Source of the DNA: QQWI01 sp964522015
GTDB lineage: Bacteria > Bacillota > Clostridia > Peptostreptococcales > Acidaminobacteraceae
Direction: 5' to 3'
DNA length: 64,000 nt
NCBI GenBank assembly: GCA_964522015.1
Contig: CAZFST010000021.1
Location: 1 to 64,000, forward strand
Shown: one piece after another, positions 6,662-15,955 of the stretch
Layout of the letters: each line of letters starts with the position of its first letter
Position numbering within the stretch: the stretch's first letter is position 1
Made by a program: the position numbers and the translations under genes
The notes under the pieces: generated by a model
Database searches by the model: none
Seen by the model: only the letters and a program-made list of their open reading frames with translations
What the model was told of the DNA's origin: nothing

Positions 6662-9562
6662 TTACTCTCCTAAGTTTTGATATTCTGTCCACGTCATCGT
6701 CACTTCTCTTGGCTTTGAACCACGACTTGGGCCAACAACACCCCTTGCCTCCAGTTCGTCCACCAGACGTGCGGCGCGGTTATAGCCAACTCTGAATCTC
6801 CGTTGCAATAGTGAAGTCGATGCTTTTTCGGTCTCGATTACAAAACGAATGGCATCTTCCAGTAAATCGTCAATGGGTTCATCAGCTTCAGCAAATTGGG
6901 AATACTTCACATCTTCAAGCACAGAATGATCATACAAGAGCTTTCCGCCCACTTGAGCCTTAACATAAGTGACCAAGGCTTCAACCTCTTCTTCTGAGAT
7001 AAAGGACCCTTGAACCCGTTTCGGTTTTGATTCACCAACTGGGAAATAAAGCATATCCCCTTTCCCCAGTAATTTCTCTGCGCCAGCCATGTCAATAATG
7101 GTTCTAGAATCGATTTGAGAAGAAACTGCAAAGGCAATCCTAGAGGGAATATTGGCCTTGATAACACCGGTGATGACATCCACCGAAGGTCTTTGCGTGG
7201 CGACAATCAAGTGAATCCCTGCAGCACGGGCCATTTGAGCCAGACGACAAATGGCATCTTCCACCTGATTAGGGGCTACCATCATTAGGTCAGCAAGCTC
7301 GTCAATAATCACGACAATACGGGGCATATGTTGGCCTTCGCCAGTTAGCTCATACTTTTTATTATAACTGGTAATATCTCTGACCCCACAATCGGCAAAC
7401 TTATTGTACCGGTCCGTCATTTCTTGAACAGCCCAATTCAGGGCAATGCTGGCCTTTTTAGGATCTGTCACAACCGGTAAAATCAAGTGTGGAATGCCAT
7501 TGTAAACATTCAGTTCAACCACTTTTGGGTCGATCATCAAGAACTTAACTTCGTCAGGCTTGGCATTAAATAAAATACTGGAAATAATCGTGTTGACACA
7601 GACGCTCTTACCAGATCCGGTTGAGCCTGCTATCAATAAATGGGGCATTTTTGCTAGGTCGGCAACACAGGGTAGCCCAGAAATCTCCTTACCCAAGCCA
7701 AATCTAATGGGTGAAGACAACTGTTCGTAGGTTTCACTCTCAATCACATCCCTGAGGGTCACGATGGTGGTGGTCCGGTTAGGTACTTCAATGCCCACAG
7801 CCGCTTTACCTGGAATCGGCGCTACAATTCTAATGGTGGTGGCCGCCAGATTTAGGGCAATATCATCTGCAAGGTTGACAATACGACTAACCTTAACACC
7901 AGGACTCGGCTGAATTTCAAACCGCGTAATCATTGGCCCCTTACTGACTTGAACCACTTTGGCTTCGATTTTAAAATTACTTAGCGTATCCTCTAGCAAC
8001 CGAGCTTTCATTAGAATTTCTTTGCGATCACGCTCTGAATTCTGAGGAACACCCTCTTTTAATTGCTCTAGATTTGGAAGCACATAATGCTCGTAATTAA
8101 AGACTTCTTGAACCACATCAACAGGGCTGACTTCTTCTGCAATTTCAATGGTTTTAGACTGCGCAACCATCACATTGCCATCTGTGACATCTTGCAAAAC
8201 CCCTAAGTTCTCTTCGTCCGTTAGGGCCACAATCGGAATAGTCTCATCAACAGCTTCAATCACCGGTGCACCCACTGGTTTAAGTGAATCCTTAATTTTC
8301 TTACGACTGATTTGTTGAAAATCTAAAATTCGAATATCGTTTTCAAGGTTCCCTTCAGATTCCAAATCAAGTTCATCAATACTATCAGCATCAAACTCAG
8401 CACTTAAATCAAAATCAGGGTCAACGTCAACATCAGACACTATATCAAACTCAGAATCATCATGAGGATTCAACTTGGGTTCTGGGACACCATCAATGGT
8501 GATATAACCGGTGGCATCACCTGTCATCGTACCTATCAAAGGTGGCGTTATGGCTACATCAGCAGCAGCGTCCTGGTGGTCCTGTAGCCGTGGCCGGCTA
8601 TAATCAGGTTGATAGCTCACCTCGATATCATCTGTAGAAAGCTGGACTTCTTTTATGGTGGGCTTTTGCTCACTAGGGAAAAGATCTTTGTTCATCAGGT
8701 CTAAAATGTGACGTTTATGCTTTTGTCTTGTTTCTTCGGTTTGATCGTAATGGGTATTCAGTTGCTCTATACCGTTTTTAACAGCCTCGTTGACATTTTG
8801 ATTGGTCTTAATAATAGAATCTTTTGTTTTTACAGCTGTAAAACCAATCATCTGTAACATCTTGGATGGGGTCAGGTGCACAGCCAAAGTTAAAAACAGC
8901 ATTATCAAGCCCGTCATTAATAAAACGGTTCCAAATTGCCCTAATGGCTTATAAAACATCCCAAAGATAAAGTTTCCAATGGCCCCGTTGCCCATCAATT
9001 GCTGACCTTGCTCATATGCAGTGATCAGCCCCTCTTTTGTGTAAAAATTCAAGACTGTAAATTGCAAACTATTGAGTCCCACAAACAAAACCAGGGCAAA
9101 AAACAAGGCCCCGGTGGCTAACTGAATTCGGATGCGATGTTTTGTCATATTTCGATTGATGCCCATAAATACAATTGTAAAGACAATATAGGGCATAAAA
9201 AACGCCCCCATTGAAAATAGGCCCGTTAAGATTAATTTTAAAGATTTACCGATAACACCTGCAGAATCAGTATGAAGGGATAACAAACTAAAAGCGAATA
9301 CTATCAAAAGAGTTAATAATTTTAATTCATAACTGAGGATGCTCTGACCAGTCGTATCTTCTGACCCAGTGGCTCCAGCACTTTTCTTAGAACCCGCAGT
9401 TTTGCCACTGGCTGTTTTACTAGTGCCAGTTTTATTAGTGCCAGTTTTGCTAGTAGGGGCTTTGGAACTCGAAGGCTTTGAACTGGTGCTAGGGGACTTT
9501 TTTGTGGTGCTTTTAGCACCAGTACTTGCCGACTTAGCTCGAGGTTTCGGTTGAACTGGCAT
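6662..9562 (-). CDS. ftsK: DNA translocase FtsK/SpoIIIE
   Basis: Septum-anchored double-stranded DNA pump that clears chromosome from the division septum. Seen: a Lys/Ser/Thr-rich N-terminal tail built of degenerate K-T-x-x-x-K-T units, about four membrane helices (roughly residues 75-235), a long acidic linker with Asp-rich clusters, then the motor with Walker A GSTGSGKS and Walker B VVIIDELADLMM, and a C-terminal winged-helix gamma domain (LLQRRFRVGYNRAARLVDEL) that reads orientation sequences. The start used is the ATG 6 nt after AGGAGG, giving 966 residues; this SD lies inside scpB and the genes overlap by 29 nt. In spore-formers the same protein packs the forespore; here only the vegetative role is supported by the surroundings. 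Confidence 0.95.
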   Translation of the reverse strand: MPVQPKPRAKSASTGAKSTTKKSPSTSSKPSSSKAPTSKTGTNKTGTSKTASGKTAGSKKSAGATGSEDTTGQSILSYELKLLTLLIVFAFSLLSLHTDSAGVIGKSLKLILTGLFSMGAFFMPYIVFTIVFMGINRNMTKHRIRIQLATGALFFALVLFVGLNSLQFTVLNFYTKEGLITAYEQGQQLMGNGAIGNFIFGMFYKPLGQFGTVLLMTGLIMLFLTLAVHLTPSKMLQMIGFTAVKTKDSIIKTNQNVNEAVKNGIEQLNTHYDQTEETRQKHKRHILDLMNKDLFPSEQKPTIKEVQLSTDDIEVSYQPDYSRPRLQDHQDAAADVAITPPLIGTMTGDATGYITIDGVPEPKLNPHDDSEFDIVSDVDVDPDFDLSAEFDADSIDELDLESEGNLENDIRILDFQQISRKKIKDSLKPVGAPVIEAVDETIPIVALTDEENLGVLQDVTDGNVMVAQSKTIEIAEEVSPVDVVQEVFNYEHYVLPNLEQLKEGVPQNSERDRKEILMKARLLEDTLSNFKIEAKVVQVSKGPMITRFEIQPSPGVKVSRIVNLADDIALNLAATTIRIVAPIPGKAAVGIEVPNRTTTIVTLRDVIESETYEQLSSPIRFGLGKEISGLPCVADLAKMPHLLIAGSTGSGKSVCVNTIISSILFNAKPDEVKFLMIDPKVVELNVYNGIPHLILPVVTDPKKASIALNWAVQEMTDRYNKFADCGVRDITSYNKKYELTGEGQHMPRIVVIIDELADLMMVAPNQVEDAICRLAQMARAAGIHLIVATQRPSVDVITGVIKANIPSRIAFAVSSQIDSRTIIDMAGAEKLLGKGDMLYFPVGESKPKRVQGSFISEEEVEALVTYVKAQVGGKLLYDHSVLEDVKYSQFAEADEPIDDLLEDAIRFVIETEKASTSLLQRRFRVGYNRAARLVDELEARGVVGPSRGSKPREVTMTWTEYQNLGE

Positions 9563-10127
9563 GGGCCCCCTCCTCTTCATCTTCTTCATCATCTAATAGC
9601 GCCATTTGCAAGCGATCAAAGGACGTGATAGGCGGTAAATCCCGCAGGGTTTTAAGCCCAAACTTTTTTAGAAATAAATCCGTGGTGCTAAATAAATTGG
9701 GTTTACCGATGCGATCAAGTTTACCGCTGATTCGCACTAGGTCTAAATCCATTAATTGTTGAACTGGTCGATCGCATTTAACACCCCGAATCCGCTCGAT
9801 TTCTTGCTTTGTAATGGGTTGTTTATAGGCAATAATGGATAGAACCTCTAAGCTACTCAGAGAAAGACCTTTATTTTTATCCGTTGCAAATAATGGTTCT
9901 ACAACGGCTTGTAGCTCCGACTTGGTTGCCAATTGAACGGATTGATTCACTTCAATTATTTGAAGACTTGAATCAACCTGCTGGTAGTAGGCATTCAAAC
10001 TGTCGATGGTCTCCCTTAAGGTTTGCAGTTCAATGGCCATCAACACCTGAAGCTTTTTAACCGATAGGGCATCCCCCCATGCAAATAGTAAACCTTCTAA
10101 CTGTTTCATATTCTGAGTGTACATCAT
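9534..10127 (-). CDS. scpB: Segregation and condensation protein B
   Basis: ScpB, the winged-helix kite subunit that with ScpA completes the SMC condensin complex. The fold is recognisable from LLFAWGDALSVKKL near the start and LEVLSIIAYKQPITKQEIERIRGV in the second winged helix. 197 residues is normal; the last about 20 are acidic and poorly conserved and overlap the ftsK start. The start overlaps the scpA stop by one base (TAATG), with AAGGGG just before it, so the pair is translationally coupled. The second in-frame ATG, directly following the first, is an equally good start. Confidence 0.95.
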   Translation of the reverse strand: MMYTQNMKQLEGLLFAWGDALSVKKLQVLMAIELQTLRETIDSLNAYYQQVDSSLQIIEVNQSVQLATKSELQAVVEPLFATDKNKGLSLSSLEVLSIIAYKQPITKQEIERIRGVKCDRPVQQLMDLDLVRISGKLDRIGKPNLFSTTDLFLKKFGLKTLRDLPPITSFDRLQMALLDDEEDEEEGAHASSTETSS

Positions 10128-10906
10128 TAACCCCTTATAGTAGCAGTGTCTGCAGAAACTTCAATTTCAATATCGTCAAAGGTTTGCGTTTGCTTAACAA
10201 GAATCTCCCCGGCTTTCATTAATTCAAGCAATGCCAGAAACGTGACGACAACCTCCAGTTTAGACTGTGCCTCTGTCACAAGTTCAGAGAAACGCCACTG
10301 AGACTTTTCCATAAAACAAGCCTTAAGATAGGTCATCTTATGAGATACAGTATGAGCATCCCTATGGAGCTTTTTAAAATAGTCCCGTCTATTTAAATCC
10401 ATTTCAGGTAGACGATCAATCACATTCTGTAGGGCCTTTGAGAGGGCAGCCACATCCAATGTTATTTTCTCATCTGTAAAATCCACTGCAATGGTGTAAC
10501 GGTTGACTTCGCTTGTGTCTTTAAAAAAGGAGCCACCAAATGTTGCTTGTCTATGCTCAAGGGTTTGGGCTGCCTCCTTAAAGATTCGGTAAGCAATCAG
10601 CCTTTGAACTAGATCAAATCGGGGATCTTCCTCTGAGAAAGCCCAATCGCCGCTTTCTTCATCCTTTTGATGAATTGGCAACAGCATTCGGGATTTGATT
10701 TCTAATAGATGAGCGGCCATTACAACAAACTCACTGGTCATTTCTAGTTTTACCTCTTTTATGGTACTAAGGTACGCTAAAAACTGCTCTGTAATGAGAG
10801 CAATCGGAATGTCGTATATATCCACTTCGTTTTTTTCAAGTAAATGCAATAGTAAATCCAAAGGACCCTCGAATATAGGTAAGGTCACGTTTAATTCCAT
10901 TTCCAT
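10127..10906 (-). CDS. scpA: Segregation and condensation protein A
   Basis: ScpA, the kleisin that bridges the SMC heads. The N-terminal family block FEGPLDLLLHLLEKNEVDIYDIPI is unmistakable, and the C-terminal winged helix follows FLALLELMKAGE. The start is placed at the ATG of MEMELNVTLP. The open frame extends 11 codons further upstream, but that stretch contains an extended -10 (TGGTATAAT), so it is more likely promoter than coding sequence. The product is 259 residues, normal for ScpA. Confidence 0.93.
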   Translation of the reverse strand: MEMELNVTLPIFEGPLDLLLHLLEKNEVDIYDIPIALITEQFLAYLSTIKEVKLEMTSEFVVMAAHLLEIKSRMLLPIHQKDEESGDWAFSEEDPRFDLVQRLIAYRIFKEAAQTLEHRQATFGGSFFKDTSEVNRYTIAVDFTDEKITLDVAALSKALQNVIDRLPEMDLNRRDYFKKLHRDAHTVSHKMTYLKACFMEKSQWRFSELVTEAQSKLEVVVTFLALLELMKAGEILVKQTQTFDDIEIEVSADTATIRG

Positions 10907-10927
10907 ATTTTCATCACCGCCGAAGTT

Positions 10928-10936
10928 ATTATACCA
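10928..10936 (-). promoter_or_regulatory. Extended -10 promoter of scpA-scpB
   Basis: TGGTATAAT on the minus strand is a TGnTATAAT extended -10. The -35 is weak (TTGGCC, spacer 19). It lies about 20 nt before the scpA start and downstream of the preceding terminator. Confidence 0.55.
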
Positions 10937-10973
10937 CAAAATCGGTGCACTTGGCCAACTAGGGTTTTAACAG

Positions 10974-11027
10974 AAAACGCCTCTTTCCAAAAACACGACA
11001 TCATCGGTTTTTGGAAAGAGGCGTTTT
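10974..11027 (-). terminator. Intrinsic terminator after the ferritin-like gene
   Basis: A 21-bp perfect stem (AAAACGCCTCTTTCC... paired with its complement, loop about 12 nt) begins 5 nt after the ferritin-like protein's stop. The T run is short (TTTT), but stem strength is high and its symmetry could let it work on either strand. Confidence 0.85.
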
Positions 11028-11031
11028 ATCT

Positions 11032-11523
11032 TTAGAATGGTGAAAAACTTTGTGTGTCCCAATACTCGTGTTTCAAAATATCATACTCTCTCTCAAACTG
11101 GTCAAAATGCATCTGTTCCCAAGCAATCAGTTTTGCAAATAAGGACTTAACCAGCTGGCTTTGGGATTTCTGCTCAGCCTCCTGATAAAAGTTAATGGCT
11201 AATTGTTCAAGCTGCATGGCAATCCCAAAAACACTGACAGCACTCTGTGCATCTTTACGATCTAACCTTGACCAATCGTAAAGATGTGGCGACGAGGGAT
11301 CCGAGACCATGGCAAGATTAAAACTATCCTGATCATCGTTTTGCAATTTAGTAAAGAGATCCCGAAGCCACTCTGCATGCTTCATTTCCTCCATTGCCAA
11401 ATTAAGAAATGCTTGTTTCGTATCCTCATCGTGGGCTTTTACAGCTGCCATGTTGTAAAATTCATACCCTTCAATTTCATTTAAGATAGCTTGTTTAATC
11501 GTATCTAGTTCAAATTGTTTCAT
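11032..11523 (-). CDS. Ferritin-like (rubrerythrin-type) diiron protein
   Basis: 163-residue four-helix ferritin-like protein. Diiron ligand motifs are visible: NEIEGYEFY in helix 1, EEMKHAEWL (ExxH) in helix 2, QLEQLAINFY in helix 3 and WEQMHFDQFE (ExxH) in helix 4. There is no C-terminal rubredoxin domain, so it is not a classical rubrerythrin; a role in peroxide or oxygen defence, or iron handling, is an inference from the fold. The start is placed at the ATG of MKQFELD, 5 nt after AAAGGGG; the longer upstream frame has no SD. It closes the deo-type nucleoside operon and is followed by a strong terminator. Confidence 0.8.
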   Translation of the reverse strand: MKQFELDTIKQAILNEIEGYEFYNMAAVKAHDEDTKQAFLNLAMEEMKHAEWLRDLFTKLQNDDQDSFNLAMVSDPSSPHLYDWSRLDRKDAQSAVSVFGIAMQLEQLAINFYQEAEQKSQSQLVKSLFAKLIAWEQMHFDQFEREYDILKHEYWDTQSFSPF

Positions 11524-11606
11524 ATTGGCCCCTTTCAATCGGTTGTCCTTGCCATGCAAGAGACGTCTAACCATACAACTTACTTTTGATAGATACCCAC
11601 GTACTA

Positions 11607-12935
11607 CTAGATCAATCGTTTAACCCCATTTTTTGTAACAATGGCATGAATGATAGCAGGTGCTTCAACTGGCGCATCTGAAAAAGAAATAGCATCCATA
11701 AAGCGCTTTGTGGCACCCTCTACAGCAGCAACATCATTTGTATAGAAAGTAGCAAGAAGATCGCCCACCTCAACATAATCGCCAATTTTTTTAGCTAATT
11801 GAATCCCAGCGCCTAAATCGATAGGCGTATTCATATCTTTTCTACCAGCCCCCAGTAGCATGGCGCTGACCCCAACTTCTTCTGAATCAAAAGCAGATAC
11901 ATAACCTTTAGTCTTAGAAAGAACATTGATCGTATGAGCGCAACTAGGGAAAAGACTGTAATCATTAACCACTGCTGGGTTACCACCCTGGGAAGCAATA
12001 AACTCCTCGAATTTTCTCAGTGCAGCACCGGAATCAATCATTTTTTGTAATAAGTCACGGGCTTCTTGATAATCATCAGTGATTTTAGCAATCATCACCA
12101 TGTAAGCCCCCAGTTCAATACATAAATCATGAAGATCTTGAGGGCCATTGCCTTTTAGTGTTTCAATGGCTTCAATCACTTCAATGGAGTTACCAATTGC
12201 AAGACCCAAAGGTTGCGCCATATCTGTGATGATTGCAACGGTTTCACGGCCCATGCCATCGCCAATCTTAACCATTTCATTGGCCAATTCTATGGAACCA
12301 TCAAGGGTTTTAATAAAAGCACCGCTACCGGTTTTAACATCCAATACGATGCCATTGGAACCTGCGGCCAATTTTTTACTCATAATTGAACTGGCAATCA
12401 AAGATAAATTATCAACGGTGGCAGTGACATCTCTCAAAGCATAAAGTTTTTTGTCAGCTGGTGCGATATTTTTTGATTGACCAATCACCGCTAATCCATG
12501 ACGATTAACAGCATCCATAAACTCTTCAACTGTTAACTCCACATGAAATCCAGGAATCGCCTCTAGTTTGTCTATTGTGCCACCGGTATGACCAAGACCA
12601 CGGCCAGACATTTTTGCTGTTGGAACCCCAGCAGCTGCAACCAGTGGTGCCAATACTAACGTGGTGGTATCGCCAACCCCACCGGTTGAATGCTTATCCA
12701 CTTTAATACCTGCAATGGGGCTTAAATCAATAACATCCCCTGAATGCATCATGGCATCTGTCAATGCAATGGTTTCAGCTTCTGTCATTTTATTGAGAAA
12801 TATCGCCATCAAAAGTGCACTGGCCTGATAATCCGGAATCGTCCCATCGGTATAACCCTTAATGAACCCGCTGATTTCTTCAGCTGTCAGTGCTAGTCCA
12901 TCTCTTTTTTTCTTAATAATATCATACATTCTCAT
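11607..12935 (-). CDS. pdp: Pyrimidine-nucleoside phosphorylase
   Basis: Phosphorolyses uridine, thymidine and deoxyuridine to base plus (deoxy)ribose 1-phosphate. The thymidine/pyrimidine phosphorylase signature SGRGLGHTGGTIDKLEAI is complete, the phosphate site KVDKHSTGGVGDTTTL is present, and about 440 residues is the family length. The start is placed at the third codon of the longer frame (MRMYDIIKKKRDG), 7 nt after GAGGTG; this lies inside the 3' end of the preceding PNP gene, overlapping by 14 nt. It works with deoB and the PNPs nearby to feed nucleoside pentoses into central metabolism. Confidence 0.96.
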   Translation of the reverse strand: MRMYDIIKKKRDGLALTAEEISGFIKGYTDGTIPDYQASALLMAIFLNKMTEAETIALTDAMMHSGDVIDLSPIAGIKVDKHSTGGVGDTTTLVLAPLVAAAGVPTAKMSGRGLGHTGGTIDKLEAIPGFHVELTVEEFMDAVNRHGLAVIGQSKNIAPADKKLYALRDVTATVDNLSLIASSIMSKKLAAGSNGIVLDVKTGSGAFIKTLDGSIELANEMVKIGDGMGRETVAIITDMAQPLGLAIGNSIEVIEAIETLKGNGPQDLHDLCIELGAYMVMIAKITDDYQEARDLLQKMIDSGAALRKFEEFIASQGGNPAVVNDYSLFPSCAHTINVLSKTKGYVSAFDSEEVGVSAMLLGAGRKDMNTPIDLGAGIQLAKKIGDYVEVGDLLATFYTNDVAAVEGATKRFMDAISFSDAPVEAPAIIHAIVTKNGVKRLI

Positions 12936-13737
12936 TGACATTCACCTCGTTTAATAAAGCCGTCACAAATTGTGTAAACTTAGGATTGGTTTGTTTTGCC
13001 ACCCGAACCACCATTTCGTGGTCAAGGGGTTCAAGGGACTCCGGTATTGACATATCCGTTACGCAAGATATGGCAATCACACGTAACTCACATTGTTTAG
13101 CCACAATTACCTCTGGGACAATGGACATACCAACCACATCAGCACCTAATCGCCTAAGTGCTTTTAACTCTGCCTTGGTCATATATGACGGTCCCGAAAT
13201 TGCGCCATATATGCCTTTGTGTATTTTCATATCAATGCGCTTAGCAGCTTGCTCAGCAAGACTTAGCAATTGTTTATCATAAGCATAAGTCATGTCTATC
13301 AGTTGATTGCCATTTAACGGATTCATGAACGTTAAATTCAGGTGATCTTCTATCATTACCAAAGCACCTAAGTATAACTCTGGACGCATGCCACCGCATG
13401 CATTGGAGATGATCAATTGACGAACCCCCAGGGCTTTAAGCACCCTAACTGGAAAAGAAACCACCCCTTGAGTATAGCCTTCGTAGGCATGTATGCGACC
13501 ATTCAAGATTAGCACTAAATGGCCAGATAATCGCCCAATAATCAGCTCACCAGCGTGTCCTGCCACAGTTGTCAGTTGGAAATTCGGAATCATTTGAAAC
13601 GGCAATACTTTGATAACCTCTACTTGTGCCACAAGATTACCGAGCCCTGAACCCAAAATTATGCCCCATGTTACTTCGCCATCAATATAAGGCTTAATAA
13701 ATTCGCATGCTGCTTGAACCTGATCAACTTGATACAT
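12922..13737 (-). CDS. Purine-nucleoside phosphorylase paralogue with altered base pocket
   Basis: 271-residue trimeric-PNP-family protein. Phosphate and ribose elements are intact (ILGSGLGN, AGHAGE, RIHAYEGYTQ, ISNACGG, DHLNLT). The two residues that read 6-oxopurines are changed relative to the canonical family and to the neighbouring paralogue: the Glu of GPxYET is Met186 (GPSYMTKAE) and the Asn of CITNM is Asp228 (CVTDMS). In the wider family, Asp at the latter site occurs in enzymes that accept 6-aminopurines, such as MTA phosphorylase. Its substrate may therefore be adenine nucleosides or another purine, which is inference. It lies between the canonical PNP and pdp with close spacing, in the same operon. 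Confidence 0.85.
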   Translation of the reverse strand: MYQVDQVQAACEFIKPYIDGEVTWGIILGSGLGNLVAQVEVIKVLPFQMIPNFQLTTVAGHAGELIIGRLSGHLVLILNGRIHAYEGYTQGVVSFPVRVLKALGVRQLIISNACGGMRPELYLGALVMIEDHLNLTFMNPLNGNQLIDMTYAYDKQLLSLAEQAAKRIDMKIHKGIYGAISGPSYMTKAELKALRRLGADVVGMSIVPEVIVAKQCELRVIAISCVTDMSIPESLEPLDHEMVVRVAKQTNPKFTQFVTALLNEVNVNENV

Positions 13738-13745
13738 ACCATCCC

Positions 13746-14564
13746 CTAACTTAAGCCTTCGAGAATACCTTTTATTAAATTAATAAAGGCACCACGGACA
13801 CGTTCTGCTGTTTCAACCACTTCACCATGATACAAGGGTTTGTCTAGAATACCTGCTGCCATATTTGTGATGCACGAAATACCAAGTACTTTCATGCCCA
13901 TATGAGCCGCAACAATGACTTCTGGAACCGTTGACATACCAACTGCATCCGCACCTAGCAGCCTAGCCATTCTCACTTCAGCTGGGGTCTCATAAGTGGG
14001 ACCGCTATTGAATTGGTAAACACCTGTTTTTAAATTAAGTCTTTGAGTAGCAGCAACTTCATGGGCAAGACTCATTAAGTCTGTAGAATAAGCCCGGGAC
14101 ACATCTGGAAATCTAGGTCCAAATTCATCTTCATTTTTACCAATTAAGGGATTAGAACCACTCATATTGATGTGATCTTCAATCACCATCAAGTCCCCTG
14201 GCAGATAGGATGTATTAACACCACCTGCAGCATTTGTAACGAAAATCGTTTCGATGCCAAGGGCTTTCATCACCCTTACTGGAAAGGTGATGTCTTTCTG
14301 TGAGTAGCCCTCATAATAATGGAATCGACCCTTCATGGCCATTACCACTACCCCGCTTAATTTGCCAATCACAAATTCACCAGCATGACCTTCTACCGTA
14401 GATTTCAAAAAGTGCGGTATTTGGTCGTAGGGAATCACAATGCCATCTTCTATTTCATCTGCTAAAACACCAAGTCCAGATCCAAGAATCATCCCGACCT
14501 GTGGTTTAACAACCAATTTTGATTCTATGAACGACTTGGCTTCAAGTATTTGCTGACTCGCCAT
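13746..14564 (-). CDS. punA: Purine-nucleoside phosphorylase (inosine/guanosine type)
   Basis: 272-residue trimeric PNP that phosphorolyses inosine, guanosine and their deoxy forms. All key residues are as in the family: phosphate loop ILGSGLG, EGHAGEF, RFHYYEGYSQ, VTNAAGG, Glu192 in GPTYETPAE and Asn234 in CITNMAAG, the pair that recognises 6-oxopurines. SD AGGGAGG precedes the ATG. It sits after deoB in the usual deo-type order, 8 nt before the second PNP. Confidence 0.95.
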   Translation of the reverse strand: MASQQILEAKSFIESKLVVKPQVGMILGSGLGVLADEIEDGIVIPYDQIPHFLKSTVEGHAGEFVIGKLSGVVVMAMKGRFHYYEGYSQKDITFPVRVMKALGIETIFVTNAAGGVNTSYLPGDLMVIEDHINMSGSNPLIGKNEDEFGPRFPDVSRAYSTDLMSLAHEVAATQRLNLKTGVYQFNSGPTYETPAEVRMARLLGADAVGMSTVPEVIVAAHMGMKVLGISCITNMAAGILDKPLYHGEVVETAERVRGAFINLIKGILEGLS

Positions 14565-14610
14565 ATTATCCTCCCTATATCATCATAATTAAATTGTTGA
14601 TACAACTCCC

Positions 14611-15783
14611 TTATTTTTTAAGCTCTGATAAGAAACTTGTTCCAAACCCTGTTCCCTTAACAGAAAAAACTTCAGCTACAGTGGCAGCAATATCTGCAAA
14701 GGTCTGTCTAGTGCCTAAATCCACACCGGCCTTAACCATTTCACCAAAAACTAACAAAGGAACAAACTCTCTAGTGTGATCAGAACCTTTATAGCCTGGG
14801 TCATTGCCATGATCTGCAGTGATAATGAGCAAATCATCACTTCTAAGATTATTGATGATTTCTGGTAATCTTCTATCCATTTCTTCTAGGGCTTTACCAT
14901 AACCAATCACATCACGTCTATGGCCAAACTTCGCATCAAAATCCACAAAATTCGTGAATATCAACCCTTTAAAATCATCTTTCATATAATTTAGGGTGTG
15001 ATCCACACCATCCATGTTGTCATGGGTATGAACATCCTCAGTAATTCCCATGCCATTATAGATATCTGAAATCTTACCAACTGCTTTAACTGCATAACCA
15101 GCTTCTTTAAGTCCGTCTAAAATGGTTGGTTCGTAGGGCGATAATGAATAATCCCGGCGATTAGAAGTCCGTTCAAACTTACCCACTTCACCAATAAATG
15201 GTCGAGCGATGACACGGGCAACCACATCTTCACCCATCAGTAAGTCCCTTGACTTTTGGCACATATCATATAACTCAGCCAGTGGAATCACATCTTCGTG
15301 GGCTGCAATTTGAAATACGCTGTCAGCAGATGTATAAATAATCGGCTTTCCTGTTTTGACGTGTTCCTCTCCAAGTTCATCTAGCACAACTGTTCCACTG
15401 GCAGGCTTGTTGCACAAAATCTCTTTGCCAGTTAAACGAGTGAATGCCTCAATCACGTGTGGCGGGAAGCCATCGGGATAAGTTTTAAAGGGCTCTGTAA
15501 TATGAAGGCCTGCAATTTCCCAGTGGCCAGTGGTTGTATCTTTTCCCTTTGAAACCTCTGCCATTCGGCCATAGGCACCAATTGGATTCTCGTAATGCCC
15601 TAGATAATCGATTCCCTGGATATTAGACAGTCCCAATTTAATAAAGTTAGGTAAATCTAACTTTTCATTGCCTTTGACAATGCTGCCAAGTGTATTTACG
15701 TTAAAATCTCCGAATTCTTGAGAATCCGGCAAGCCACCAATACCAACACTATCCATAATTAAAATAATCACGCGATTAACCAT
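14611..15783 (-). CDS. deoB: Phosphopentomutase
   Basis: Interconverts (deoxy)ribose 1- and 5-phosphate in an alkaline-phosphatase-type fold. Metal-site segments IILMDSVGIGGLPD at the N-terminus, TTTGHWE with the nucleophilic Thr, and the C-terminal ITADHGNDPGYKGSDHTREFVP are present. 390 residues is the normal length. SD AAGGAGG precedes the ATG. First gene of the deoB-punA-PNP-pdp-ferritin run, so the operon promoter should lie in the preceding about 140 nt; a TATAAT is present near 15879-15884 but lacks a good -35. Confidence 0.97.
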   Translation of the reverse strand: MVNRVIILIMDSVGIGGLPDSQEFGDFNVNTLGSIVKGNEKLDLPNFIKLGLSNIQGIDYLGHYENPIGAYGRMAEVSKGKDTTTGHWEIAGLHITEPFKTYPDGFPPHVIEAFTRLTGKEILCNKPASGTVVLDELGEEHVKTGKPIIYTSADSVFQIAAHEDVIPLAELYDMCQKSRDLLMGEDVVARVIARPFIGEVGKFERTSNRRDYSLSPYEPTILDGLKEAGYAVKAVGKISDIYNGMGITEDVHTHDNMDGVDHTLNYMKDDFKGLIFTNFVDFDAKFGHRRDVIGYGKALEEMDRRLPEIINNLRSDDLLIITADHGNDPGYKGSDHTREFVPLLVFGEMVKAGVDLGTRQTFADIAATVAEVFSVKGTGFGTSFLSELKK

Positions 15784-15921
15784 ATTACCTCCTTATATCA
15801 CTCAGTGCTAAGTTTCATTTACAATGCCTTACAAATCACTCGCAAGGCTTACTAACTTTTTATTGAATACCCTTTTTTATTATAAGTGAAGCAAACAAGC
15901 GATTCTATATGCACATTTTAC

Positions 15922-15951
15922 AAATAAAAAAGTTGCAGCCAAGCTGCAACT
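15922..15951 (-). terminator. Intrinsic terminator after the xerD-like gene
   Basis: Stem AGTTGCAGC/GCTGCAACT with a 3-nt loop, then TTTTTTATTTG on the minus strand, starting a few bases after the xerD-like stop. Confidence 0.85.
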
Positions 15952-15955
15952 TGAT

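Noticed and set aside
10907..10939. Longer N-terminus of ScpA (eleven extra codons)
   Set aside because: The stretch contains TGGTATAAT, lacks an SD at its start, and does not match the ScpA family N-terminus.
15879..15907. Promoter of deoB with TATAAT
   Set aside because: The -10 is perfect but the -35 (TAGAAT) matches only three of six bases; not listed as a feature.
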